Positions 33,463 through 43,508 of a stretch of 64,000 bases of DNA are shown piece by piece. The translations under genes were made by a program, and so were the position numbers. The stretch comes from Bedellia somnulentella. Lineage: Eukaryota; Arthropoda; Insecta; Lepidoptera; Bedelliidae. The first letter of the stretch is position 1; each line of letters opens with the position of its first letter. The notes beneath the pieces were generated by a model. It was not told the origin of the DNA. It did not search any database and saw only the letters and a list, made by a program, of their open reading frames with translations. The stretch covers positions 3,286,001 through 3,350,000 of the forward strand of contig OY755188.1 in assembly GCA_963576735.1 (NCBI GenBank), in the 5' to 3' direction.

Positions 33463-33792
33463 ATTCAATAATTGATGAAACTAACCATTATATAAAAATA
33501 GTTTCGTAAAAATACATGCCATTTTTGCTTTAACATATTTCCACAAACAACTTTCCATATGCTCGCAGCCTATTACTAGAAAATAGTGCACTCAAAATAC
33601 CCCGGCGTAATAAAACCTCTTAGGAAGCAATACGCTTGCAATAGGGGCCTCGTCGAGTGCCTCCATTATAGATCGTTAGCGATTCCTGAACTTCCGAGAC
33701 GGAGTAGAACTAGGACCGTTTAGTTTATTGCCCTCATGGGAAAGAAAACGTGTTTGGGATCAAGTTTTTTCAAAGATGAACGTTACATCACA
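33463..33792. other. No feature recognised
   Basis: Mixed composition; nothing supported. Confidence 0.45.
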
Positions 33793-34031
33793 CATATACT
33801 CACGGCTATAAATCCCTAGAAGGGGTAGCCAGAGCTAAGGAATTAAAAAAAATCTTAGCCACTTTTGGAAGTTGCGTGGGGAAAAGATGGTGAAATAAAG
33901 GTTGTTGGTGATGGGTCTCCAACCGCATCGCCCAAAAATCCCTTAAAAGTCCCAATACCGTTAGTCGCCTCTTACGTACACCCACCGGAAAAAAATGGGG
34001 TAGTGCTATTCTAAGCTGACACTACACAACA
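33793..34031 (-). repeat. SINE-A, full length
   Basis: CATATACTCACGGCTATAAA to CTGACACTACACAAC. Confidence 0.92.
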
Positions 34032-34191
34032 AATGTATATGTAAATGTATAAATGTACGTTAGTACTTGAATTTTGATGAGCATGATGTATACCTATTAA
34101 AAAAATAAACATGAGAGATGTATGATTAACACTATTTATAAATTAAGAAGGAGACATAGCATGTAAAGGTATATACAATTTAACATTGTTA

Positions 34192-34560
34192 CATAACATA
34201 ACATAACATAAACGTTCACGCCGAATATCCCCGAAGGGGTTGGCAGAGGTACTAATACTTCTGAACATCACGTGACTTTGTCACCTGGTGTTCAGAGTAC
34301 CCACGTTTTGCATGGACAGTGTACTCACGTGATAGGGGGCAGGCCTATCGCCGTTTTGTACTAATACACTGTCACATGACTAAGTACAACTCAGCCATGT
34401 GGGTTTCCTCACGATGTTTTCCCTCACCGTTAACAACCATGATAAATTAACCACACATATGTCTTTAGAAAAGACAAATTGGTGTAGGCCCGACCCAGGA
34501 TTCGAACGGTAGTCGCTTGCACGATAACCAAGTGTTCTACCCACTGGGCTATCACGGTTA
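34192..34560 (-). repeat. SINE-B, full length
   Basis: Flanked by TTAACATTGTTA (34180-34191 and 34561-34572). The head on the minus strand has TAGCCCAGTGGG. Confidence 0.95.
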
Positions 34561-34629
34561 TTAACATTGTTAAGAAATGTTTAATCAAATATTTGTATTT
34601 AAAAAGGTACCAGCGTCTTAAATTACAAT

Positions 34630-34767
34630 CGCCCGATTCCTGAATTGAATATTCAAGCTGAGAACAACTTAAGTATCGTTTTGTCTCATTCAGTTGTTAA
34701 GATTTCAATGCGACAGAACGATACTTAAGTTGTTCTCAGCTGGAATACACAATTCAAAAATCGGGCG
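34630..34767. mobile_element. Foldback MITE, 138 bp
   Basis: CGCCCGATT... and ...AATCGGGCG ends. GCTGAGAACAACTTAAGTAT and its complement form the inner stem; loop of about 35 nt. Confidence 0.8.
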
Positions 34768-34948
34768 TCAATCTTTTTAGCCATTTTTATCGCTTAATAC
34801 GAAAAATCCAGACAATGATATAATTAATATTGATGATAGAAACGTGTATTTGCATTTCATGGTAATAATATTGAGGGTTTTGCTTAAATTAAATTTCCAA
34901 CCATAGCATCGTTAAGTTTTTAAACAAAAATTACAACCACATATAACA

Positions 34949-35062
34949 TACAGACATACATATACTCACGGCTATATTTCCCTAGAAGGGGTAACCAGAG
35001 CTAAGGAATTATAAATTCTTCAGCCACTTTTGGAAGTTGAGTGGGGAAAAGATGGTAAATAA
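34949..35062 (-). repeat. SINE-A 3' half
   Basis: ACATACATATACTCACGGCT to GTGGGGAAAAGATGG, then truncated. Confidence 0.88.
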
Positions 35063-35446
35063 ATTAACCACATATAAATTATATATTATTCCAGTATGAA
35101 AAGCTATCTAAAAACGCTCATTTACCATATAAAAAAGTTATTAAGCTTCTTAAAACAAACTTAGATTGAACTCCGGACTTTTTAACTAGTTTAATTGCTT
35201 CTTCTGAAATGTGGCGCTAAAACGTTGTTAATAGCTCGGCTCTGAATTGCTAGCTTTCAACTTGCCTTAGAAAAGCTTTTAAAAAAGTTTTTAAATTAAG
35301 AATTATATTTTGGTATTATTTTTATAGCAAACCTTTTCACAAATTTTAAAGTTGTGAAAACTTTTTTCCAACCGTGTTTGGTAGTGAAGTATTATAAGTG
35401 TAAATAATTAAAAAGCATTTTTAAAAATATTGAGGTTTGATTTTAA
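35063..35446. other. No feature recognised
   Basis: AT-rich; nothing supported. Confidence 0.5.
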
Positions 35447-35518
35447 CTTACTTAATGTTACGGCTATAAATTCAAAATAGAAGTACTAGCTACAGCTTTA
35501 AATTTATTAGGAAAATAT
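35447..35518 (-). repeat. SINE-A 3' fragment, old
   Basis: GTTACGGCTATAAATTC and a weak continuation. Confidence 0.5.
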
Positions 35519-35524
35519 AGTAAA

Positions 35525-36029
35525 ACTAGCTGACCCGACAGACTTCGTACTGTTAAATTAGCTTATTACAAAATTATAGGCGTTTTTTCCGGTACTCTTA
35601 GTTCAATGAATAATTAATGAATAATAAATAATTCCGTGAATATTTTATTGATCATTTTTTTCCGGGATGTAAAGTATTTGTATCTTGCATTCTGCCAAAT
35701 TTCATTCACGCAAATTATGTACTTGAGGAGCCTTTTCGCCTCAAACACACAAACAACCGAAACTTAACTACATATTTTTTACCTATTCAAGGTTTCTTTG
35801 TACAAAATTATTATTTAAAATGAATCACATAAATTAAATTTTAAAAATCAATTGTAAACTTGAAACGAAGCGCCGCGCCGCGCCGCACTGAAAATTTCAT
35901 AATTCGACACAACCATCAACGTTGTCTGCCCTCACGTCACGTGTCTACCCGTTCGGGTCGCGCACCTCAAGATGAGCCCACCACCGCCGTCGCTGCCGCG
36001 CGCCGCCACTCGCCGCCACTGTCGTGCTA
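35525..36029. repeat. Unclassified element remnant and GC-rich stretch
   Basis: AGCTGACCCGACAGACTTCG at 35528 resembles the start of a repeat widespread in insects. It is followed by GC-rich DNA with GCGCCGCGCCGCGCCGCAC (about 35870) that leads into the foldback at 36030. Confidence 0.5.
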
Positions 36030-36280
36030 GGGCCGGCGCTGACTGCCGGCATGGCATGGCAAAGGATTTCGGTAAGATATAGCCATTCTTAATCTTATTA
36101 CCATGAGTATAGAATTCATTTTACTTTATTTTGACACAACGATGCCGAGGGAGGCCGTGGTAGGACAGAACGTCGGCATCGTTGTGTAAAATGAATTCTA
36201 TACTCATGGTAATAAGATTAAAAATGGCTATATCTTACCGAAATCCTTTGCCATGCCATGCCGGCAGTTAGCGCCGGCCC
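36030..36280. repeat. Long GC-flanked foldback
   Basis: Arms of about 110 bp (GGGCCGGCGC...GAATTCATTTTA and complement), nearly identical, with a loop near 36140-36170. Outside the arms the sequence stays GC-rich to about 36360. Confidence 0.9.
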
Positions 36281-36548
36281 CGATGCGGACCGGACCGACC
36301 GACTGACACAACGACGGAACGCAACGCAGCCGCCGCCATCTCTGCCCTCGGCATTGTAAATGCATCTTGTGTATTAATATTACGGAAAAGTGTTATGATA
36401 TGTATATATTCGGAATCCTCATTTCATCAGCTTTAATTTGATATGCATTTTGGGTCATTTGCACAACGCCATCTATCGGACTTTGGATTCCAACTATCAA
36501 CATTAGTTCTATATTTAGACTTAAGATGTCGTTGCAAGTACTATACTG

Positions 36549-37046
36549 AATTCGGTATGCAAAGTTTTACTAAAGTGATACTGATTCCAAAACCATTTCG
36601 AGATATTATGGTTTGAAATAATATTTTCTTGGAATTAAATCAAATAAAGCTATGATGACCTTTATTTTATCAAAAAACTGTAACAGTGTTTGACCTTCAA
36701 TGTCATTTCGAAGTCATTCGTTTTTGCAGTTTACTAATAAATACTGAAAATCATAGGTTTATTTAATACAATATCGTATTAATACCATTTGAGCTCACAG
36801 ATTCGTTAAGTATTTTGCAATTAGCAATATTTTACTAAACATTTCGCTTCATTTGCATGTCGTTACGTGATTTTATCAATCGATGACGTCATTAACAACA
36901 AAAGTTGAACAATCTTTAAAAAATCATACATAACTTTACAATTACTCATTTCAAATAAAAAATATTTAAATTGGTCTTTTATTTTCGTGTTTACTATCGA
37001 ATAAAAATATTTAATAAATTCCAAAAGAAGCTTTGCATACCGAATT
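36549..37046. mobile_element. 0.5-kb MITE, copy 2
   Basis: Same ends as copy 1 (AATTCGGTATGCAAAG / CTTTGCATACCGAATT) in opposite orientation. The open frame 36863-37126 is part of it and not a gene. Confidence 0.85.
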
Positions 37047-37399
37047 GCGTAACGTAATATTTTTCTTCTTGAACTCACAAAATTAATCATATCTTTTGAT
37101 AGAGTGAACCGATTACGATGAAACAAAAACTAAGTTATACCTCAAGTTACGTATAATTTTTGTATGTAAACATTTTCAGCATTGAATTCGTAGATTTTAC
37201 GTGATGTGCGCACAAACAATCATATAAACAGACAAACGGACAAACAGACAAACAGACAAAAATTTAAAAAATGATGGAAATAGGTTCTGTTACTTATCTG
37301 TTCACACGCTAACTAATTTTTTTTCAATTTTTTCAATGTGCAAAAATGACTTTTCTACCGATTTATTATATGTTTAGATAAGGCACGCTTTGTACACAA
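37047..37399. other. Possible element remnant
   Basis: AACAGACAAACGGACAAAC repeats at 37215-37260 look like the reversed GTCTGT-rich leader of a mobile element. Confidence 0.4.
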
Positions 37400-37556
37400 G
37401 AAACATTGCTTAAAAATCGTATAAAAGCCCAAATCTGTAACTCTCCGCTAACGACAACCCGTAGAACAAAATGAGTTAGTGCTACTTTGAACCGTTGCAG
37501 CTTTGCTTTGACAGTGAAGCTGACTACCCCTTCTGGGGTTTTCTAGCTGTGAGTGA
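37400..37556. repeat. SINE-A fragments, head reversed and tail direct
   Basis: 37400-37500 is an old reversed head; 37510-37556 (GACTACCCCTTCTGGGG, CTGTGAGTG) is a direct 3' end. Confidence 0.55.
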
Positions 37557-37821
37557 ATTTTAATAAACAATGCGCCAGACATCACATAGCTAAAAGTGCT
37601 TAGCGATCTAAAGCAAAATAAGTAATTTTTGGTATTTACGAAGGAAACATGATGAGATAGTAAGCTTCAGTTAGATAAATCTGTATTTCTTGTTGAAATA
37701 TATGTTTACATGCCAGTTATCTATTTTATTTTCGGCCAATAATGAGAATGAGGGTAAATAGATTCGTTGATGGGTAGACAAACATGGCGCCCGAGAATAT
37801 CAGTCAGGAATTTATAATCAT

Positions 37822-38066
37822 ACATATATACATATATCACGGCTATACATCTCTTAAAGGGGTAGCCAGAGGTTGAGAATCAGAATATTCTTCAGCCGTT
37901 TTTAGTAGTTGAGCGGGGAAAGGATTGTAAAGTACATGATTTAAGTAATGGATCTCTAACCGCATCGGCCAAAATCACTTAAGCAGCACCAATACCCTAA
38001 GCTGCCTCTTACGACCATCCACGGGAAGAAATGAAGTAGTGCTATTCTAAGATGACACTACACATC
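37822..38066 (-). repeat. SINE-A, full length, diverged
   Basis: ATATCACGGCTATACATC to GATGACACTACACATC. Confidence 0.85.
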
Positions 38067-38385
38067 ATTATTTTATCATAAGTCTGGTTCGGGTTTGCTA
38101 CCAAAAACAGCTGGTTATAAACATAATCTTTACTTGTTGATCTGCAGTTAAAGGCTGTGTAGTATGGTAGTTAGTAGCGTGAATTGGTCCGTTTTTGGGC
38201 AACTCAGGGGTGGCCCAAAATGTGCCGAGTCAGCGCTCTGATATACTTCGTTAGCTATGGCAGGCCGCGGATCAAGTTGGAAATTGGTTATTTCTGTGTT
38301 TGACTAGTTTCGTATTCGATTACAAGTTTGTTATAATCTTGGAGGTGAAATTAGTTTTCGAGTGGTCAAAAATCGATTTATATTT

Positions 38386-38627
38386 TACATACATATACTC
38401 ACGGCTATAAATCCCTAGAAGGGTAGCCAGAGCTAAGGTACTTGAAATTCCTCAGCCACTTTTGGAAAGTTGAGTGGGGAAAAGATGGCAAAATAAAGGT
38501 TGTTGGTGATGGGTCTCCAACCGCATGGCCCAAAAATCCCTTAAAAGCCCCAATACTGTTAGTCGCCTCTTACGTACACCCACCGGCAGAAATGGGGTAG
38601 TGTTATTCTAAGCCGATGCTAAACAGC
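38386..38627 (-). repeat. SINE-A, full length
   Basis: CATACATATACTCACGGCTA to GCCGATGCTAAACAGC. Confidence 0.92.
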
Positions 38628-38933
38628 AAATTTATATTTTCTTACTTGTTCTTTGCTATTATTCAATACAGCCCATTTTAACCATACCGAATTGCTTAAA
38701 TACAAACCTAATATGAATAAAATCATTTAAACAAAGTCAACCACGCTTGCATAATGCGGTTTGAGGAACTAACAACTGTGGTACAAGCAGGGACCGGGAG
38801 AAAGTTATCATCTTAATATAACATGGATAATCAGGTGTTCCAAGCCTATAATATCCTCCCGGAACCTTCAGGAATTAATCCTGAGTCCTCCTAAAATGAA
38901 CTGAACAAGGAAGCAGTTCTTCGCTATTTTAAA

Positions 38934-39268
38934 CATAACATAACATAAACATAAACGTTCACGCCGAATATCCCCGAAGGGGTTGGCAGAGGTACTTATA
39001 CTTCTGAACATCACGTGACTTTGTCACCTGGTGTTCAGAGTACCCACGTTTTGCATGGACAGTGTACTCACGTGATAGGGGGCAGGCCTATCGCCGTTTT
39101 GTACGAATACACTGTCACATGACTAAGTACAACTCAGCCATGTGGGTTCCTCACGATGTTTTCCCTCACCGTTAACAACCATGATAAATTAACCACACAT
39201 ATGTCTTTAGAAAAAACAAATTGGTGTAGGCCCGACCCAGGATTTGAACACTAGTCGTTTGCACGATA
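38934..39268 (-). repeat. SINE-B joined to a SINE-A fragment
   Basis: SINE-B is normal to TTGCACGATAACCG and then continues as SINE-A (GCATCGCCCAAGAATCC). AACCG is common to both families at that point. Confidence 0.9.
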
Positions 39269-39320
39269 ACCGCATCGCCCAAGAATCCAATAAAAATCCC
39301 CAATACCCTTAGTCGCCTCT

Positions 39321-39505
39321 AAGGCTGCCTGTCCATTTAAGCGGAGCGATGCGGCGGAGCGGAGAAACGGACAAATATTAGCCAATAGTATTGCACAAAA
39401 AGCCCTGTCCACTGCGGAGCGGAATTTTTGTGCAATACTATTGGCTAATATTTGTCCGTTTCTCCGCTCCGCCGCATCGCTCCGCTTAAATGGACAGGCA
39501 GCCTT
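39321..39505. mobile_element. MITE with perfect 81-bp inverted repeats
   Basis: 39321-39401 and 39425-39505 are exact complements by eye, with a 23-nt loop. Ends AAGGCTGCCTGTCC / GGACAGGCAGCCTT. The flanks suggest a TA target duplication. Confidence 0.93.
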
Positions 39506-39532
39506 ACGACACCCGTGGGTAGAAAGGGGTAG

Positions 39533-40014
39533 TGATTACTCGTAGAGCTGGTAAGGTGCCGACGTCCAGGGGTCCGGGAGGTTCAGTATCCAGGAATAAT
39601 GAAACTAGCTTGTTATCTCTTCAAATTCTGTATTAGTTGTGTTCATTTTAATAATTGGGCGTTACAAGTGCCCTCTGTATAACAATAGCGGAGCTTCTAG
39701 AATACATAGCAATCGACCGTTAAAACGGTACTTTATTAATTCAAATGTTTCTGGAAGAAACAGAAAGTTCTAATGTTCCTAACGGTTGTTTTACATTGAT
39801 CGAGACTATTCTTTATTACGTAATTTACTAGCGACATCTGTTGAGCAATAGTAAATCTAACTTAACATATCAATATCAATATGCCTCTGATGGTTTTAAT
39901 GTACATACTTTTACACCAGATGTCGCCACCTATAAAATACAGTCCTTTTAATTATATTCTTAACCAACCCTTTGGGAAAGGCGCAGCACTATGTTATGAT
40001 AGTGCGGCTTAACA
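39533..40014 (-). repeat. BEL/Pao LTR (3' LTR on the minus strand)
   Basis: 482 bp, TG...CA; identical by eye to 41611-42092. Confidence 0.93.
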
Positions 40015-40337
40015 TGTTCCCCACAAAAGGCAGTGTATTTTTGGTATGGTGAAGTAACATATATGACCCTGGCCTACCTAACTGACAAGCCTATACTTAC
40101 TAATCTAACTTTGAATTAAAACACAGGAATAATAAAGATTTATTGGTAAACATAAATTGATTAAAAACGGAACATAACTTATATCTAACTAATACTAAAT
40201 GTTTTCTTTCTTCGGCGTCGTGTCGAATCATATTCTGGCATCATATTCTGGTAATTTTTGGCTTCTTAAACTTCGTTATCAATTAGTAATCCTCGGTATA
40301 AACTTACTGCTAGTTTCCGCTAATTGAGTTCAGTAAT

Positions 40338-40745
40338 TTAAATCAAGCATCGTCTCGGTGTAAGGGTTTCAAATTCTATTCTTTGTGGTGTTCTTTGGAT
40401 TGCATCCAACTTCCCAAATTTACATTTGTGATGGACGTTAGGACATATATTGTTGAATGCCCGCTTTATAAGCCTGTTGGCTGTTTTAATGGTAGCCACT
40501 CGACCGACGTCATCCGCCCCGAGGTGAGCTTGCTCGATCTTCCCCAGGCGGCACTGACACGGTGGTGCCCTGCTGTCCTTGATCAGCACGATGGTCCCAG
40601 GTCCCAAGCTGGACCACCGCCGTCAGAAACTCTTGTATATCTGTTGGAGTTGACAAAACATTCTGGTACATCAGTCAGGTCGTGGTCTGGGAGGGCTGTC
40701 AGTGATCGGCCCAATAAGACGTGAGCTGGTGTTACGGTTGGGAAA
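40338..40745 (-). pseudogene. BEL/Pao integrase C-terminus and DUF5641 fragment
   Basis: On the minus strand, TPAHVLLGRSLTALPDHDLT (about 40740 downward) is the end of the integrase region, followed after a frame change by GPGTIVLIKDSRAPPCQCRL, then GADDVGRVATIKTANRLIKR, the DUF5641 domain found only at the end of BEL/Pao polyproteins. The domain normally sits after the integrase catalytic core, which is missing. The plus-strand open frame at 40383-40724 is a shadow. Confidence 0.85.
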
Positions 40746-40880
40746 CTGTTAGAATTGGAATTGGGTATGGGTTTGGTTAAATAAAGGAATGGATTGGTTA
40801 TTAATATGGGTGTTATTTGGTTAATAGGTATAAAGGTCTGTTTAGTTATTGGTACGGTTTTGTTAATTTTTAGATTAATA

Positions 40881-41291
40881 GATATCGAGTATTTCTATCT
40901 GACCGAAAGGCGTTTACGACGCCTCCCTCTTTTAGTGTTTAGGATACCCATCCTGAACTAAGACACGTTGTGAGTGGGTAGACTATCGATATAGGTATAT
41001 ATCGAGTAATTATATCTGACCGAAAGGCGTTTAAGACGCCTCCCTCTTTTAGTGTTCGGGACACAAATCCTAAGCTAAGACACGTTGTTAGTGGGTAGAC
41101 TATCGATATAGGTATATATCGAGTAATTATATCTGACCGAAAAGCGTTTACGACGCCTTCCTCTTTTTAAGCTACTAAGACACGTTATTCGTGGATAGAT
41201 ATTTAGTATATCTGATCGAAAGGCGTTTACGACGCCTTCCTCTTTTTAAGCTACTAAGACACGTTATTCGTGGGTAGACTATCGATATATA
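40881..41291. repeat. Tandem repeats inside the BEL/Pao element
   Basis: Units start at 40896, 41013, 41130 and 41209 with TATCTGACCGAAAGGCGTTT or close to it. Period 117, 117, then 79 bp; later units are shortened by loss of about 38 bp. Confidence 0.88.
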
Positions 41292-41610
41292 TGGAACGGT
41301 ATAACAATAAATTGACAATTAACACGGTTTAAATGAACACAGTGATAAAAATAAGCAGTCTTAACGAGATTACACTACAAATACAACCTAACCTCCCAGA
41401 CAGAGTTAACCCTAAGGGGATGAGGAAAGATAGGAAAAAACAACCAACTCACGATTTCAGGCCGATACTTAGCCCTCTCACAATCCTGGTAGCTTCTTAA
41501 TCTTCTCCTTCGGTGGTTTTTCGGTCTCAAAAAACGACGTAGTCTCAGCAGGATTCCAGCTATTTTCTCTCAGGTATTTACTTTTCTTCCTTTTTACGTT
41601 GGGCGCCAAA

Positions 41611-42092
41611 TGATTACTCGTAGAGCTGGTAAGGTGCCGACGTCCAGGGGTCCGGGAGGTTCAGTATCCAGGAATAATGAAACTAGCTTGTTATCTCTTC
41701 AAATTCTGTATTAGTTGTGTTCATTTTAATAATTGGGCGTTACAAGTGCCCTCTGTATAACAATAGCGGAGCTTCTAGAATACATAGCAATCGACCGTTA
41801 AAACGGTACTTTATTAATTCAAATGTTTCTGGAAGAAACAGAAAGTTCTAATGTTCCTAACGGTTGTTTTACATTGATCGAGACTATTCTTTATTACGTA
41901 ATTTACTAGCGACATCTGTTGAGCAATAGTAAATCTAACTTAACATATCAATATCAATATGCCTCTGATGGTTTTAATGTACATACTTTTACACCAGATG
42001 TCGCCACCTATAAAATACAGTCCTTTTAATTATATTCTTAACCAACCCTTTGGGAAAGGCGCAGCACTATGTTATGATAGTGCGGCTTAACA
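41611..42092 (-). repeat. BEL/Pao LTR (5' LTR on the minus strand)
   Basis: 482 bp; the adjacent inside sequence GTTGGGCGCCAAA is the reversed primer-binding site. Confidence 0.93.
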
Positions 42093-42145
42093 GGTAGCGA
42101 CATTCTAAGCCGGCACTACACGGCAATTCTAAGCCGGCACTACTA

Positions 42146-42472
42146 TATTAATAAGTGTTTTCCTCAAATTTGGATGTGCCTGCAACATAGTCATCCCAAC
42201 CATTAGAGGTCCCTTTTCGTGCCGACAATGACGAATAAAACGCGATAATCGATATTGTATTGTGTCTGGAGAATGCACCCGCATTTTTTATATCTCGATC
42301 TTTATTGGATGAGTGCATCTTTTTATATGAAGCTTATTCGACGTGATAACTTCTTATAAATCGATGAACACCAGATGCATGCATTAAAAATTCACACGTT
42401 ACGTATCTTAGAGACAAGCGATAGAAAGGGTTAGTTGACTTAAGGTCCACCCAGAAATCATTCTTTATCATC
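42146..42472. other. No feature recognised
   Basis: Contains GATAATCGATATTGTATTG but nothing supported. Confidence 0.4.
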
Positions 42473-42533
42473 ATCATCAGCCAAAAGACTTCCACTACTC
42501 GACATAAGTAGTGGAAGTCTTTTGGCTGATGAT
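42473..42533. repeat. Perfect 26-bp hairpin
   Basis: Arms 42473-42498 and 42508-42533 (TCAGCCAAAAGACTTCCACT and complement) with a 9-nt loop. Confidence 0.9.
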
Positions 42534-42929
42534 CCCCCCTTAGTAAATTCTTCTCTTATTTTATTTTATTTATTTTATTTTATTTGGGACATCGACAGCA
42601 TATAACTTAAAATAACATAATGGTTAACAAAGTACAAACATAAGGCCAGTGACACAGAAAATTCCGACAATAATTACAAAGAAGAAAAACTTAGCAGTTA
42701 AAACTAACTTCTGCAAAGTGAACTATTCGTATGTAATATGCTAAATTCCCGGTCAATTATCCACCTTGAGTTGAGCTGCTATTTTTATAGATGTCATTAG
42801 TAGTTATCCAGTTAAAATTATTGTTCCTAAACCTGCGACACCTACCCATTTTAGTTTATTTGATCATAATATATATATTTTATATTCTTATCTTTATTGC
42901 GCTAGTTTTAACAAGAAGCCGTTTTGCCG
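42534..42929. other. TTTTA-rich tract, otherwise unassigned
   Basis: 42554-42592 is a TTTTATTTA microsatellite, possibly a reversed retroposon tail; the rest is AT-rich. Confidence 0.5.
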
Positions 42930-42982
42930 TGTAGTGTCGGCTTAGATTAACACTACCCCATTTCTACCCGTGTTTTTTACAT
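42930..42982 (+). repeat. SINE-A head fragment
   Basis: GTGTAGTGTCGGCTTAG to ATTTCTACCCGTG. Confidence 0.8.
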
Positions 42983-43035
42983 ACATAATGTTTTAACAAG
43001 AACCCTTTAGATTTTACCGACTATTTGATAGTAAC

Positions 43036-43347
43036 CGTGATAGCTCAGCGGGTAGAACACCGCTTATCGTGCACACGATGAGGATTCAAAGTCCGGGTTG
43101 GGCCTTTGTCATGGTCCTTAACGATGACGGAAAATATGGTACGCTCCCACATGGCTAAGTTGCACTTAGTGATTTTACAGTGTATTCGTACAAATACAGC
43201 TATAGGCCTGCCCCCTATCACGTGATTACACTGTCCAAGCAAAACATGGGCACTCTGAACACCAGGTGACGATGTCACGTAATCAGAAGCATTAGTCCTC
43301 TGTCAAACTTATCGGAGATATATGGCGTGAATGTTTGAGTATTTGAT
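43036..43347 (+). repeat. SINE-B copy, diverged, tRNA head present
   Basis: TAGCTCAGCGGG A box and a worn B box (GATTCAAAGTCC); ends TTATCGGAGATATATGGCG and TGA. It ends about 25 bp before LPGAT1-like exon A. Confidence 0.9.
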
Positions 43348-43371
43348 GTAATGCAAGTGTTTTGTTTCCAG

Positions 43372-43508
43372 GGTCGAGACAAGCGCGAAGAATCCCTAGA
43401 ACTACTGCGCAGACATCTTCACAAGGAGTATGTTCCACTGAATCGCAGACTCTTGGTTCTGTTCCCCGAAGGAGGTTTCTTGCACAAGAGAAGGGACGTC
43501 AGTAAGAA
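43372..43508 (+). CDS. LPGAT1: LPGAT1-like exon A (FPEGG motif)
   Basis: The acceptor is TTTGTTTCCAG and the exon begins [12 protein letters not shown]. It contains [16 protein letters not shown], the conserved lysophospholipid acyltransferase motif III region, and ends at GTAAGT after AA (phase 2). A SINE-B copy ends about 25 bp upstream of the acceptor. Confidence 0.9.

Larger units (their letters stand above)
39533..42092 (-). mobile_element. BEL/Pao LTR retrotransposon, internally deleted
   Basis: Two 482-bp LTRs (39533-40014 and 41611-42092), identical by eye, are flanked by a GGTAG duplication. On the minus strand the LTR starts TGTTAAGCCGC and ends TAATCA. It is followed by a primer-binding site TGGCGCCCAAC (41610 downward), and a purine-rich TGTGGGGAACA precedes the other LTR. 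Only 1.6 kb lie between the LTRs: a tandem repeat array and the end of pol. Gag, protease, RT and RNase H are absent. Confidence 0.93.
39264..42145 (-). repeat. SINE-A fragment carrying a MITE and a BEL/Pao element
   Basis: SINE-A pieces at 39264-39320, 39506-39532 and 42093-42145. Removing both inserts restores CGCCTCT...ACGACACCCGTGG and GGGGTAGCGACATTC. The head CCGGCACTAC occurs twice at the right end. Confidence 0.88.

Noticed and set aside
36863..37126. 87-codon minus-strand frame
   Set aside because: Lies across the end of the second 0.5-kb MITE; the related copy at 16250 does not keep it.
40383..40724. 113-codon plus-strand frame
   Set aside because: Shadow of the minus-strand BEL/Pao integrase/DUF5641 sequence.
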